Positions 18,041-27,189 are shown, numbered from the stretch's first letter. The stretch is 64,000 nt of DNA from Nocardia albiluteola (GCF_018860155.1 NZ_JAHKNI010000005.1:62001-126000); one strand, 5' to 3'. Notes: generated from the letters alone by a model not told the origin. Made by a program: numbers and translations.

Positions 18041-18309
18041 GCGTGCTTGGTGAGGTACTCCACGTACAACGGTCGCAGCACCTCGGCGATGTCCCCGTCT
18101 CCGGCGTGCAGGTAGTCGTCCAGCATGGGCAGGACGTATTTGATGTCTGCTGCGCTTTCGTTCAGGTTGCCGATGGCTGCCTCGGCGGCGGGGATCTGTT
18201 CCAGGAGCTTCCAGAGGAAGCGGACGTCGCCGTGGCGGACGGCGTGTTTGACGGCGCGGTCGTGGAGGTCCTTGGAGGAGAGCTTTTCCAGGTCGGCAGC
18301 TTCGGGCAT
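18037..18309 (-). CDS. conserved hypothetical protein, 90 aa
   Basis: A small acidic, mainly helical soluble protein (MPEAADLEKLSSKDLHDRAV; ending LRPLYVEYLTKHA). No domain was recognised. The pattern of short amphipathic helices (HAVRHGDVRFLWKLLEQIP, then MLDDYLHAGDGDIAEVLRP) is natural-looking and has good third-position GC. It stands upstream of the DUF4276-like remnant and divergent from the DUF488 gene. Confidence 0.6.
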   Translation of the reverse strand: MPEAADLEKLSSKDLHDRAVKHAVRHGDVRFLWKLLEQIPAAEAAIGNLNESAADIKYVLPMLDDYLHAGDGDIAEVLRPLYVEYLTKHA

Positions 18310-18377
18310 GAGACGACTCTATCGTTTTCGGGCGCGGGGTCCTCGTGCTGTGGGGGAAATCGTGCTGCCATGGAGGT

Positions 18378-18749
18378 ATGGCGCAGCAACCGGCGGTGGG
18401 CTTTCGGGTGAAGCGGGTGTATGACGAGCCTGATCCGGAGGATGGGTATCGGGTGCTTGTCGACCGGCTCTGGCCGCGCGGGGTCAGCAAACAGCGGGCG
18501 CGGATCGATGAGTGGATGAAGGCGGTGACGCCCTCGGAGGATCTGCGGCGGTGGTTCCATGCGGATCCGGATCATCGGGCGGCCGAGTTCGCGCGCAAGT
18601 ACGGCGCCGAGCTTGCCGACGATGAGCACCAGGAGGCGCTGGCGCGCCTGCGGGAACTGGGCGAGGCGGGGCCGGTGACGCTGGTGACCGCGGTGCGAGA
18701 CCCGATCCACAGCCATGTGACGGTTCTGCTCGAGCAACTTCGCTCCTGA
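18378..18749 (+). CDS. DUF488 domain protein (YeaO-like)
   Basis: A 123-residue protein with the family start VKRVYDEPDPEDGYRVLVDR followed by LWPRGVSK, then WMKAVTPSEDLRRWFHADP and an end GPVTLVTAVRDPIHSHV. These agree with YeaO-type DUF488 proteins, small cytoplasmic proteins of unknown reaction. TGGAGGT precedes ATG 18378. It stands alone. Confidence 0.85.
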   Translation: MAQQPAVGFRVKRVYDEPDPEDGYRVLVDRLWPRGVSKQRARIDEWMKAVTPSEDLRRWFHADPDHRAAEFARKYGAELADDEHQEALARLRELGEAGPVTLVTAVRDPIHSHVTVLLEQLRS

Positions 18750-19508
18750 GGATCGCGGCCGGAGACATCGCTGGCGTCGCGGACAGCCGGTCACAGACAG
18801 CGCGGCCGTCAGCAGCGCCGCCGCCAGCAGCGCCGTTCCAGCGCGCGCCTCGGCAACGATCCGACCGGCGTCAGCTCTCATGACATCGGATGTCTCGGTG
18901 AGGGATCCGAGGGTGCCGGTGGCGATTACCGCCGAGTCGAACCATCGGCCGCCGAGACCGGCAGGGCGCCAGCACAATCCGGCAGGGTCGCTCGCCGCCG
19001 CAGCTGCCCGGTGACGGGGCGGGCTAGGCATGGATCGTCTGCGCTGGACCGCGCTGTCTCCCGCCGACGTGCCCTGCACGAGATCCACCCCGCCCCAGTT
19101 CTTCCCGACCAGCCGGTCTGTCCGGCACGCACTCCTCATCGGCGCGGCGAGTCACCGCTAATTCTCGGCGTGTCGCGCAAATCACAGACCCTCGATGTCC
19201 CCTTCAAGGACCTGCCTGACCTGCGAAATCTCCGCCGCCGAAACCTCACTCCGCCCGTAGACCAGCCCGAGGCGTTAACGGGATCTTCACCAACATGCGA
19301 ACAAACCGGCGAGCCTCAATCGGGAAACCGCAGTAACGTCGGATGTGCGGGCTGCGAAGGTGTGGCTCGTACGGGAGGTCCTGATCGTGACTGAGAACTT
19401 CAGTGCGAGGGGGCCGGCACCCGGCCTCCGGGTCATATGACCCCGGGGCGGACCGGCCCAGCGAGATAGGTCTGTACGGGTGTAGTACGGACAACAAAGG
19501 AGCCCACC
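18750..19508. other. 760-bp region without a confident gene; contains decayed sequence and a palindrome
   Basis: No reading frame here looks like a complete gene. On the minus strand near 19190-19280 a short open stretch (LVYGRSEVSAAEISQVRQVL) follows a TAA and has no start, so it may be a C-terminal remnant. A perfect 14-bp palindrome GGGTCATATGACCC lies at 19430-19443, 66 bases before the phoH-type gene, in a likely promoter region. Confidence 0.4.
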
Positions 19509-20903
19509 GTGACTGATGCACGCTCCGTCATCGCTCCCTCGAATGCCCGCTCCACCACGAGCGGCGGCTCCGGAAAGGGAGCCCACACCTCTGGATCCGG
19601 CGCCACCGGATTGAAAACCTTCGTGATCGACACCTCCGTTTTGCTGTCGGACCCCTGGGCCGTCACGCGTTTCGGCGAGCACCGGGTGGTGCTGCCGCTG
19701 GTGGTGATCAGCGAACTGGAAGCCAAACGTCATCATCACGAGCTCGGCTGGTTCGCCCGCGAGGCGCTGCGGCTGCTGGACGATTTGCGCATCGAGCACG
19801 GACGCCTCGACGAGCCGATCCCGATCGGGACTGTCGGCGGCACCCTGCACGTCGAGCTCAATCACACCGATCCGGAGGTGCTGCCGGTCGGATTCCGTAC
19901 CGACACCAACGATTCCCGCATCCTGGCCTGCGCGCTCAATCTCGCCGCCGAGGGCCAGACGGTGGTGCTGGTGTCGAAGGATATTCCGTTGCGGGTCAAG
20001 GCTGGTGCGGTCGGTTTGCACGCCGAGGAGTATCACGCGCAGGACGTGATCACCTCGGGATGGACCGGCATGACCGAGCTGGACGTCAGCGCCGAGACCG
20101 TCGACCGGCTGTACTCCGACTCGGTGATCGACCTCGACGAGGCCCGGGACATTCCCTGCCACACCGGAATTCGGCTGCTGGGCGCGAATGGCAGTGCGCT
20201 GGCACGGGTCACGCCGGACAAACGGGTCCAACTGGTGCGCGGCGATCGGGAGGCGTTCGGGCTGCACGGGCGCTCGGCCGAGCAGCGCATCGCGCTGGAT
20301 CTGCTCCTGGACGAGAGCGTCGGCATCATCTCCCTCGGCGGCAAGGCCGGAACCGGAAAGTCCGCGCTGGCGCTGACCGCCGGCCTGGAGGCGGTGCTGG
20401 AGCGGCGATCTCAGCGCAAGGTGGTGGTGTTCCGCCCGCTCTACGCGGTCGGCGGCCAGGAGCTCGGCTATCTGCCCGGATCCGAGAGCGAGAAGATGGG
20501 GCCGTGGGCCCAGGCGGTCTTCGACACCCTCGACGGGCTGGCCAGTCCGGAGGTGTTGGAGGAGGTGCTCAGCCGCGGGATGCTGGAAGTCTTGCCGCTG
20601 ACCCACATTCGCGGCCGATCGCTGCACGATTCATTCGTGATCGTCGACGAGGCGCAGTCGCTCGAGCGCAATGTCCTGCTCACGGTGCTGAGCCGGCTGG
20701 GCAGCGGGTCGCGGGTCGTGCTCACTCACGACGTCGCACAGCGCGACAACCTGCGTGTCGGACGGCACGACGGGGTCGCGGCGGTGATCGAAAAGCTCAA
20801 GGGGCATCCGCTCTTTGCGCACGTCACACTCACCCGGAGTGAGCGATCGCCGATCGCCGCACTGGTGACGGAGATGCTGGAGGAGTACGGCCCGCACGCC
20901 TGA
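19509..20903 (+). CDS. phoH2: PhoH-family ATPase with N-terminal PIN domain (PhoH2 type)
   Basis: A 464-residue fusion. Residues 36-170 form a PIN ribonuclease domain (KTFVIDTSVLLSDPWAV, VVISELEAKRHH, and DTNDSRILA supplying acidic residues). The rest is a PhoH helicase-like ATPase with Walker A GKAGTGKSAL near residue 280 and Walker B FVIVDEAQ near residue 377. PhoH2 proteins of mycobacteria unwind and cut RNA. GTG 19509 is preceded by AAGGAG. In mycobacteria a small antitoxin gene (phoAT) overlaps the start of phoH2; here only a very short GTG-started frame (about 17 codons from 19387) is seen upstream, so no antitoxin is called. Confidence 0.93.
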   Translation: MTDARSVIAPSNARSTTSGGSGKGAHTSGSGATGLKTFVIDTSVLLSDPWAVTRFGEHRVVLPLVVISELEAKRHHHELGWFAREALRLLDDLRIEHGRLDEPIPIGTVGGTLHVELNHTDPEVLPVGFRTDTNDSRILACALNLAAEGQTVVLVSKDIPLRVKAGAVGLHAEEYHAQDVITSGWTGMTELDVSAETVDRLYSDSVIDLDEARDIPCHTGIRLLGANGSALARVTPDKRVQLVRGDREAFGLHGRSAEQRIALDLLLDESVGIISLGGKAGTGKSALALTAGLEAVLERRSQRKVVVFRPLYAVGGQELGYLPGSESEKMGPWAQAVFDTLDGLASPEVLEEVLSRGMLEVLPLTHIRGRSLHDSFVIVDEAQSLERNVLLTVLSRLGSGSRVVLTHDVAQRDNLRVGRHDGVAAVIEKLKGHPLFAHVTLTRSERSPIAALVTEMLEEYGPHA

Positions 20904-21164
20904 TCCGTTGCCCGGCTACCTACTTGGAGCCGGAAAGTGGCGCGCCCTCGCTCCTGATCGGCTCGATCGGGAGCGAGGGAGTTCACCGGATATGGCAACT
21001 CTGTAGCATTCGCAATTCTCGGGAGTCGGCGAGTATATTTCGCCGAGATACCTGTTCGGCGAGGTTTCTCCGAGCCCTCAGTGGTTCGCCGAAATTTAGC
21101 CGGACACCGGCTTCGGGTTGTCGGCGACACGGCATCGCCGGCAGCCTCTCTCGAGAGGATGGAC

Positions 21165-21695
21165 ATGCACCACCTCGCTCGACGCACGGCCGCGACCACC
21201 ATGACCCTCGCCGCGGCGACCCTCTTCTTCACCGCCTGCAGCAGCAACAACGACGGTTCCTCGTCCAGCTCATCGTCCAGCATGACCACCGCTGCGGCCG
21301 CTGCCGCACAGAGCAGCGCGGCCGCCGGTCCGACCGAGACCAAGATTCAGACGCCGAACGGCGAGTTCACCATCACCGGACATCTGATGGCCAAGTACAA
21401 CGAGATGGGCGGGGCGTCCAGCCCGCTCGGCGCGCCGACCGGCAACTCGGTCAGCGGCCCGAACGGCGGCTCCTGCCAGGAATTCACCGGCGGCGCCATC
21501 TGCTGGAGCGAGCCGACCGGGCCGCACGTGGTCTGGGGCGAGATCCGCAAGGCGTGGGACAGCGACGGTGGCGTCAACGGCAAGCTCGGCTATCCGACCA
21601 CCGACGAGAAGGACGTCGTCGGCGGCAAGGAGAGCGACTTCAGCGGCGGCACCATCAGCTGGGTGAACGAGAAGACCACGGTCACCCCGAAGTGA
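21165..21695 (+). CDS. LGFP-repeat lipoprotein
   Basis: A 176-residue exported protein. The N-terminus has a hydrophobic segment ending LFFTAC, a lipobox-like site, followed by a Ser-rich linker. Two LGFP repeats follow (MGGASSPLGAPTGNS and GVNGKLGYPTTDEKD), each with the aromatic/Gly pattern of the family. LGFP repeats are found in cell-wall-associated proteins of mycolate-bearing actinobacteria and are thought to help anchor proteins in the envelope. ATG 21165 is favoured because GAGAGG stands at normal distance; ATG 21159 is too close to it. Confidence 0.82.
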   Translation: MHHLARRTAATTMTLAAATLFFTACSSNNDGSSSSSSSSMTTAAAAAAQSSAAAGPTETKIQTPNGEFTITGHLMAKYNEMGGASSPLGAPTGNSVSGPNGGSCQEFTGGAICWSEPTGPHVVWGEIRKAWDSDGGVNGKLGYPTTDEKDVVGGKESDFSGGTISWVNEKTTVTPK

Positions 21696-21777
21696 CCGAA
21701 AGCTCGTCGAGGCGGCCCGGGGACGCACTGTTCCCGGGCCGTTATCGGGTACGCTCCCGTTTTCTGAGAACAATCTG

Positions 21778-21783
21778 TAGGTT
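21778..21783 (+). promoter_or_regulatory. -10 element of the desaturase gene (leaderless)
   Basis: TAGGTT ends 6 bases before GTG 21790. This spacing places the transcription start at the start codon, as in leaderless actinobacterial mRNAs. No Shine-Dalgarno sequence is visible. Confidence 0.45.
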
Positions 21784-21789
21784 AGCGGC

Positions 21790-22647
21790 GTGCAAACACT
21801 TTTAACCGACCGTGAGCTGCTGGAATCGCTTGCGCCGACGGTGGAGGACAATCTTCGGCGTCACATCGACGCCGCCGACGGCTGGCAGCCGCACGACTAC
21901 GTGCCCTGGGACGACGGCCGCAACTTCGGGTTCCTCGGCGGAACCCACTGGGAGCCGGAACAATCCGAGCTCGGTGAGGTCGCGAAGGTGGCGCTGACCG
22001 TCAGCGTCCTGATCGCCGACAACCTGCCCTCGTATCACCGCGAGGTCGCCAAGTATCTGCGCACCGGTCCCTGGTGGCGGTGGATCGGCCGGTGGACGGC
22101 CGAGGAGAACCGGCACGAGATCATTATCCGCAACTACCTGATGGTCACCCGCGCGGTGGACCCGGTGGAGCTCGAGCGGATGCGGATGGCGCACATGACC
22201 ACCGGATTCCGCCGCCCCGCGCTGCATCTGGTGGATGTGCTGGCCGCCTGCGCCTTCGAGGAGCGCGCCGCGGCGGTGCGGCACCGCAATACCGCCGAGC
22301 TGGGGGAGAACCTGATCGTCACCGCGATCGCCGACCGCATCGCCGCCGACGACGAGCTGCAGTCGGAGTTCTTCGCCAACCTGGTGTCCGCCGCCCTGGA
22401 TCTGGCGCCGGATCAGGCCGTGCGGGCGATCGCGGATCAGGTGGCCGCCTTCGCGGTGCCCGAGCTCACCCTCGCCGACGGCCGCAGCAGCACGGCGGTC
22501 CTGGCGGAGGGGGGCATCTATGATCCCGCGCGCGAGCCCGAGCTGGTCTTCGCGCCGCTCCTGGCCCGCTGGAACGTCTTCACTCGCACCGATTTCGGCG
22601 AGGAGGGGGAGAAGGCTCGCACCGAGCTGTCCCACCTGCGCCGGTAG
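21790..22647 (+). CDS. acyl-ACP desaturase family protein (DesA type), atypical di-iron site
   Basis: A 285-residue helical protein aligned along its length with mycobacterial DesA1/DesA2 (HDYVPWDDGRNFGFLGG, DNLPSYHREVAKYL, RWTAEENRHEIIIRNYL, VTRAVDPVELERMR). These soluble enzymes introduce double bonds into acyl chains on acyl carrier protein, in mycobacteria for mycolate precursors. The central ligands E106 and H109 (EENRH) and E157/E158 (FEER) are present. By comparison with DesA1 as I recall it, the Glu before DNLPSY is Ala76, and the last ExxH is D188-x-x-Q191. Three of six expected ligands are therefore changed, so activity is doubtful. Its position next to phoH2 matches the mycobacterial order. 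Confidence 0.88.
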   Translation: MQTLLTDRELLESLAPTVEDNLRRHIDAADGWQPHDYVPWDDGRNFGFLGGTHWEPEQSELGEVAKVALTVSVLIADNLPSYHREVAKYLRTGPWWRWIGRWTAEENRHEIIIRNYLMVTRAVDPVELERMRMAHMTTGFRRPALHLVDVLAACAFEERAAAVRHRNTAELGENLIVTAIADRIAADDELQSEFFANLVSAALDLAPDQAVRAIADQVAAFAVPELTLADGRSSTAVLAEGGIYDPAREPELVFAPLLARWNVFTRTDFGEEGEKARTELSHLRR

Positions 22648-22756
22648 ACGGTTGCCGGGGTGCGGGTGCCTGTCTCCGCATCCCGGCCCAGCCGGGAATG
22701 CACACCCGGCCTCGGGCAGGTGTGTGGATGACGACGTCGCGTGTGGCGATACCGGC

Positions 22757-23200
22757 TCAGCGGCGGCGCACAGCGTTCCAGAGCCCTGCCGCGGTGCCGC
22801 GCACGAAATTCTCCCAGCTGAAATGGTCGTGCCAGAGGGTGATGCGGCCGTCGACGAGTTCGAATGTTCCGCACACCCAGAACGCGATCTCGACGGGCCC
22901 GGCGCGCAGATAATCGGTGCGCTCGGTCAGGACGGTGTCGCCCTCGGAGACGGGGCGGCCGTCCGATTCCATGGCGATGTGGTGCATGTCGGCGCGGAAA
23001 CCGAAGGAATCCCGGTTGAGTCCGCGCAGCAGCCCGCGGACGCGGCCCAGGCCGCGGACATCGGGCAGTGAGGTGTTTTTCCAGACGATATCGGGGTCGA
23101 GCAGATCGAGCGCCTCGTCCACCGCGCCCATCTCCAACGCCGCGAAGAACTCGCGCACCGTGGTGATCGCATCTTGCCGTAGCTCGGGTTTCTCGGACAT
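22757..23200 (-). CDS. limonene-1,2-epoxide hydrolase-like protein
   Basis: A 147-residue SnoaL/LEH-fold protein. The segments VREFFAALEMGAVDEALDLL, VLTERTDYLRAGPVEIAFWV (with the RTD arginine-aspartate pair) and VDGRITLWHDHFSWENF match limonene epoxide hydrolases, whose Asp-Arg-Asp triad opens epoxides with water. The Asp in RTDYL, and the Arg and Asp of the GRITLWHDHF region, fit that triad. The gene is single and lies convergent to the desaturase gene. The natural substrate is unknown. Confidence 0.85.
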   Translation of the reverse strand: MSEKPELRQDAITTVREFFAALEMGAVDEALDLLDPDIVWKNTSLPDVRGLGRVRGLLRGLNRDSFGFRADMHHIAMESDGRPVSEGDTVLTERTDYLRAGPVEIAFWVCGTFELVDGRITLWHDHFSWENFVRGTAAGLWNAVRRR

Positions 23201-23365
23201 GCTCCGACTCTAAGCCGCCTATGCGTCCGAAACGGTGGAAACGGTCCCGCCTCCCCGCGCCTTCAGCGTGTCGTTGCTTGCCGCTGGCGTTGCTCGTCGG
23301 GCCGGCGGATGATGGCCTGGTTGCGGTGGGCCCGTCCCCGGCGAGTTACCCATGTCCTTGCGAAA

Positions 23366-24115
23366 TCAGTTGTCACGGTGAGTGGCGGCTCTGCGGGTGG
23401 CAATCAAGGCGGCCAGGCCGTCGAGAATGCGGTCGATGCCGAAGCGCAGGGCGTTGTCGCGGGCCTCGGGCGGGCCCGGTTCGGTGAACGCGGCGAGGGT
23501 GTGCGGGAAGTCTGCGGCCCGGCTCGCCAGGGTCTCGGTGAGCTGGCGGGCCATCTCGTCCTCCACGTCGCCGGTGTTGCCGCCGATGGCCGCCTGGGCC
23601 AGGGAGCGGGCGTGGCCGGAGAACAAGACCAGCGCGTCGAGGCGCTCGGGGCCGGTGAGGCCGCGTTCGGCCAGCGGTGCCAGGGCGGCCAGCGCCGCCT
23701 CCATCCAACCGATCTCGTTGGGGCCGAACAGCCGTGAGCGCAGGGTGACGTCGAGCGTCCACGGGTGCGCGCGCTGCCATTCGAAGGTGGTCACCGTCCA
23801 GGCGCGCATCTGGGCCCGCCACGGTTCTTCGGTCGAATTCTTCGCCACCGCAACAAGATCCGGAGCATTGCCCATCGCTTCGTCCAGCATCAAGGCGATC
23901 AGCTCGGCCTTGCCCGGCACATAGCGATACAGCGCCATCTTCGTGCAGCCCAGCCGTTCGGCCAGCCGCTGCATCGAAAGACTGTCCAGCCCTTCGGAAT
24001 CCGCGAGCGCGATGGCCTCGGTGACGATGCGCTCCAGCGACAGCGAGGGCTTCGGCCCGCGCCTGGGCCGCTGCTGCGCGCCCCAGAGCAGTTCGAGGGC
24101 GGTCTGTCCGGTCAT
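23366..24115 (-). CDS. TetR-family transcriptional regulator
   Basis: A 249-residue repressor. Residues 25-75 hold the TetR helix-turn-helix (LERIVTEAIALADSEGLDSL, then MQRLAERLGCTKMALYRYVP); the helical C-terminus resembles TetR_C_1-type tetracycline-repressor domains. It is divergent from a flavin monooxygenase gene with 95 bases between starts, in which a 9-bp inverted repeat lies. It probably represses that gene until a drug-like or aromatic ligand is bound. Confidence 0.92.
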   Translation of the reverse strand: MTGQTALELLWGAQQRPRRGPKPSLSLERIVTEAIALADSEGLDSLSMQRLAERLGCTKMALYRYVPGKAELIALMLDEAMGNAPDLVAVAKNSTEEPWRAQMRAWTVTTFEWQRAHPWTLDVTLRSRLFGPNEIGWMEAALAALAPLAERGLTGPERLDALVLFSGHARSLAQAAIGGNTGDVEDEMARQLTETLASRAADFPHTLAAFTEPGPPEARDNALRFGIDRILDGLAALIATRRAATHRDN

Positions 24116-24149
24116 GTCTCCATCCTTCCCGAATTCGGGCTTGACGCCA

Positions 24150-24193
24150 AACTGTGTCCATCGTACGCTAAATCGCGTCCGACAGACACAGTT
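24150..24193. promoter_or_regulatory. inverted repeat between TetR and monooxygenase genes
   Basis: AACTGTGTC (24150-24158) and GACACAGTT (24185-24193) are perfect inverted repeats 35 bp apart centre to centre-equivalent. They lie between the two divergent starts and are the best candidate operator for the TetR protein. Confidence 0.55.
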
Positions 24194-24210
24194 AAGAACC
24201 GGAGCTCACC

Positions 24211-25401
24211 ATGCATAACAAGACCGTTCTCATCTCCGGCGCCAGCATCGCCGGCCCCGCCCTGGCCTACTGGCTGCACCGCTACGGCTTCGATGTCACC
24301 GTGGTTGAGCGGGCGCCGCGGCTGCGTCCCGGCGGCCAAGCCATCGACTTCAAGGGGTCCACGCACCGCGCCGTGCTCGAGCAGATGGGAGTGTGGGATG
24401 AGATCGTGCGGCAGCAGACCGGCAAGACCGATGTGGTGTTCGCCGACGACGCGGGGCGCGAATTGGCCGTGCTGTCAGGCGATTTCACCGGCGGTGATGT
24501 CGAGATCCTGCGGGGCGACCTGGCCCGGATCCTGTACGAGCAGACCGCCGGGACCTGCACCTACCTGTTCGGCGATTCGGTCGCCGCGCTCACCGATACC
24601 GCCGATGGCGTGCACGTCGAGTTCGAGCACGCTCCGGCGCGCACCTTCGATCTGGTGTTCGGCGCCGACGGGATCCACTCGCGGGTGCGGCGCCTGGCAT
24701 TCGGGCCCGAGCGGGACTACGTCCACCACCTGGGCTACTACTACGTCATCGCCGGGGACGCCGGACGGGGATACGACCCCGAGGAGCCGCGCGTGCGCAG
24801 GCGGGGGCAGGGCTACAACGAACCGGGGCGGCTGGCGGTGCGTGGCGGTTTCAAGGCTGCGCAGCACTATATCTTCGCCTCCCCGGAAATCGGCATTCCC
24901 CGCGATGACGTTGCCGCGCAACAGCGTATCCTCGCTGACGCCTATTCCGAGGTCGGCGGTCCCGTGCCGGCCATGCTCGCCGAACTGCCCGGGCTGGACG
25001 ACTTCTACCTCGATTCGATCAGCCAGGTCCGGATGAAGGGTCGGTACACGAAGGGCCGGATCGCGCTGATCGGTGATTCCGCGTACGGAAATACGCTGGG
25101 CGGCTTCGGAACCGGTCTGGCCGTCGTCGGCGCCTATGTGCTGGCCGGTGAGCTCGCGGCGGCCGGGGGCGAGCATGCCGGGGCCTTCGCTCGCTACGAC
25201 GAGATCATGCGCCGTAACGCCAAGATCGCCGGGAACTCCAATGCCGGGCGGTTCCTGGCGCCACGAACCGCGCGTGGCATCGCGATGCGTAACTGGTTCC
25301 TGGAGTCGCGAACCTTCGCGCTGATGACGAAGTACGCGGACAGCGCGGCCAAGGATGCCGGCCTGAAGGACTACCCGGCGCTGGCGGCCGCCGCCGTGTA
25401 A
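24211..25401 (+). CDS. FAD-dependent monooxygenase (PHBH/TetX-like)
   Basis: A 396-residue group A flavoprotein monooxygenase. The FAD-binding motif is VLISGASIAGPALAYWL at the N-terminus, the GADGIHSRVR motif (DG) lies near residue 155, and the GRIALIGDSAYG motif (GD) near residue 285. This is the layout of aromatic hydroxylases and tetracycline-modifying TetX-type enzymes. No transmembrane segment is seen. It is divergent from a TetR regulator with a shared palindrome, an arrangement common for drug- or aromatic-inducible monooxygenases. Confidence 0.92.
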   Translation: MHNKTVLISGASIAGPALAYWLHRYGFDVTVVERAPRLRPGGQAIDFKGSTHRAVLEQMGVWDEIVRQQTGKTDVVFADDAGRELAVLSGDFTGGDVEILRGDLARILYEQTAGTCTYLFGDSVAALTDTADGVHVEFEHAPARTFDLVFGADGIHSRVRRLAFGPERDYVHHLGYYYVIAGDAGRGYDPEEPRVRRRGQGYNEPGRLAVRGGFKAAQHYIFASPEIGIPRDDVAAQQRILADAYSEVGGPVPAMLAELPGLDDFYLDSISQVRMKGRYTKGRIALIGDSAYGNTLGGFGTGLAVVGAYVLAGELAAAGGEHAGAFARYDEIMRRNAKIAGNSNAGRFLAPRTARGIAMRNWFLESRTFALMTKYADSAAKDAGLKDYPALAAAAV

Positions 25402-25552
25402 CCGGTCTTCTCGAGGGTGGCACAGGAATTTCCGGGCCGCTGACGGTGCATTCTGTCAGCCGACTGTGAGAATCGAAAATCCTGAAACAACCTGGCTGTA
25501 GCCCTCGATTAACTGGATGACCGCACAGGGCGGCACTCAGAAAGGAAGAACA

Positions 25553-25633
25553 ATGGCTATCAGCGACATCTCCCAGGTCCTCGACTTCATCGTCCAGCTG
25601 TTCAGCCAGGGGCGTTCCATCTTCGGTCTGTAA
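25553..25633 (+). CDS. 26-residue micropeptide
   Basis: A short ORF with a strong ribosome site (AAAGGAAGAACA before ATG). The peptide has a hydrophobic amphipathic core (DISQVLDFIVQLFSQG) and ends SIFGL. A GC-rich hairpin (25640-25659) follows the TAA without a T-run. No family was recognised. Its length equals that of the micro-ORF at 29214, which has the same kind of ribosome site; the two peptides share a hydrophobic character but no clear sequence identity. Possible roles are a small envelope peptide or a type I toxin-like peptide; both are guesses. Confidence 0.55.
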   Translation: MAISDISQVLDFIVQLFSQGRSIFGL

Positions 25634-25756
25634 TCTCGGGGCGCGGATCGAGCCGCGCCGCGCATGCCCCCGCCGGGGATCCGGTTGTTCCATTCGATTG
25701 CTGACAAATTGCTATCGTTAATGGAAAATCGGATCCCGGGCAGGAAAATCAGTTCT

Positions 25757-27163
25757 TTATTCGGAATCCTCCACCTTCGCCATGGACAGCACGTCCAGGC
25801 GGCGATCGAGCTCTGCGAGGGAGAGTTCGTCGCCGATCAATCCGCGGTCGATGACCGTCTGGCGGATGGTTTTGTGTTCCTTCAATGCCTGCTTCGCCAC
25901 GGCGGCCGCCTCCTCGTAACCGATCGCCGAGTTCAACGGCGTGACGATCGACGGGGAGGATTCGGCCAGGTGGCGCAGGCGCTCGGTATCGGCGGTCAGC
26001 CCGCTGATGCACTTGTCCGCGAACAGCCGGGATACATTGGCCAGCAGGCGAATCGACTCCAGGACGTTGCGCGCCATCATCGGGATGTAGACGTTCAGCT
26101 CGAACGCGCCGTTGCCGCCGCCCCAGGTGACCGCGGCGTCGTTACCGATGACCTGCGCGGCGACCTGCGTAACTGCCTCGGGCAGAACGGGATTCACCTT
26201 GCCGGGCATGATCGACGAGCCCGGCTGCAGATCGGGCAGCTGGATCTCCGCCAGGCCCGTCAGCGGGCCCGAGCCCATCCAGCGAATATCGTTGGCGATC
26301 TTCGTCAGTGAGATCGCGACCGTGCGCAGCGCGCCCGACAGCTCCACCAGGCCGTCGCGCGCGGCCTGCGCCTCGAAATGATTACGTGCCTCGGACAATT
26401 CGTCCAGTCCGGTCGAACGCTGCAGTTCCGCAACGACCTTCGTGCCGAAACCGGCCGGAGCGTTGAGTCCGGTACCGACCGCGGTGCCACCGATGGGCAG
26501 CTCGCCCAGGCGCACCAAAGTCGCTGTGAGCCGGTCGATTCCGGCCTCAACCTGCCGGGTGTAACCACTGAACTCCTGGCCGAGGGTCACCGGGACCGCG
26601 TCCATCAGGTGGGTGCGCCCGGACTTCACGACCGTGCGCCACTCGGTTGCCTTGTCCAGCAGGCGGAGTCGCAGATGGTCCAGGGCCGGAATCAGATCCT
26701 TCACCACGGCCTCGGTGGCGGCCAGATGCGTTGCGGTGGGAAAGGTATCGTTCGAGGACTGCGACATATTGACGTCGTCGTTGGGGTGCACGGTGACCCC
26801 ACGGGCCGCGGCCAGGCTCGCGATTACCTCGTTGGCATTCATGTTCGAGCTGGTACCCGAACCGGTCTGGAATACGTCGATCGGGAACTGCTCGTCGTGC
26901 CTGCCGTCCGCGATCTCCCCGGCGGCGGCGATGATCACCTCGGCCTTGGCGGAATCGAGCAGCCCCAGCTCCCGGTTCACCGCCGCGCAGGCCGCCTTCA
27001 GCAGGCCCAGCGCCCGGATCTGCGCCCGCTCGAGCCCGCGCCCGCTGATCGGGAAGTTTTCCACCGCCCGCTGCGTCTGTGCCCGCCACAGCGCGTCCAC
27101 CGGAACCTTGACCTCGCCCATCGTGTCGTGTTCGACTCGGTAGTCGGCATCTGTGCTGTTCAC
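25757..27163 (-). CDS. fum: fumarate hydratase class II
   Basis: A 468-residue enzyme of the fumarase/aspartase superfamily that hydrates fumarate to malate in the TCA cycle. The signature GSSIMPGKVNPV is present, with the ligand segments TGSGTSSNMNANEVI and HPNDDVNMSQSSND. GTG 27163 follows AGGAGGAAACC. In mycobacteria the glpX gene lies directly upstream in the same direction; here an integrase takes that place, so the element has entered just upstream of fum. The promoter of fum may now lie in foreign DNA. Confidence 0.96.
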   Translation of the reverse strand: MNSTDADYRVEHDTMGEVKVPVDALWRAQTQRAVENFPISGRGLERAQIRALGLLKAACAAVNRELGLLDSAKAEVIIAAAGEIADGRHDEQFPIDVFQTGSGTSSNMNANEVIASLAAARGVTVHPNDDVNMSQSSNDTFPTATHLAATEAVVKDLIPALDHLRLRLLDKATEWRTVVKSGRTHLMDAVPVTLGQEFSGYTRQVEAGIDRLTATLVRLGELPIGGTAVGTGLNAPAGFGTKVVAELQRSTGLDELSEARNHFEAQAARDGLVELSGALRTVAISLTKIANDIRWMGSGPLTGLAEIQLPDLQPGSSIMPGKVNPVLPEAVTQVAAQVIGNDAAVTWGGGNGAFELNVYIPMMARNVLESIRLLANVSRLFADKCISGLTADTERLRHLAESSPSIVTPLNSAIGYEEAAAVAKQALKEHKTIRQTVIDRGLIGDELSLAELDRRLDVLSMAKVEDSE

Positions 27164-27189
27164 GAGTGGTTTCCTCCTGCGGATGGCTA

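Noticed and set aside
18162..19139. A long minus-strand frame across 18.2-19.1 kb
   Set aside because: It crosses the DUF488 gene in antisense and has a low-complexity, Arg-rich product.
27164..27189. A tRNA-type attachment site at the integrase end
   Set aside because: The 26 bases hold only the fum ribosome site; no tRNA-like sequence was found there.
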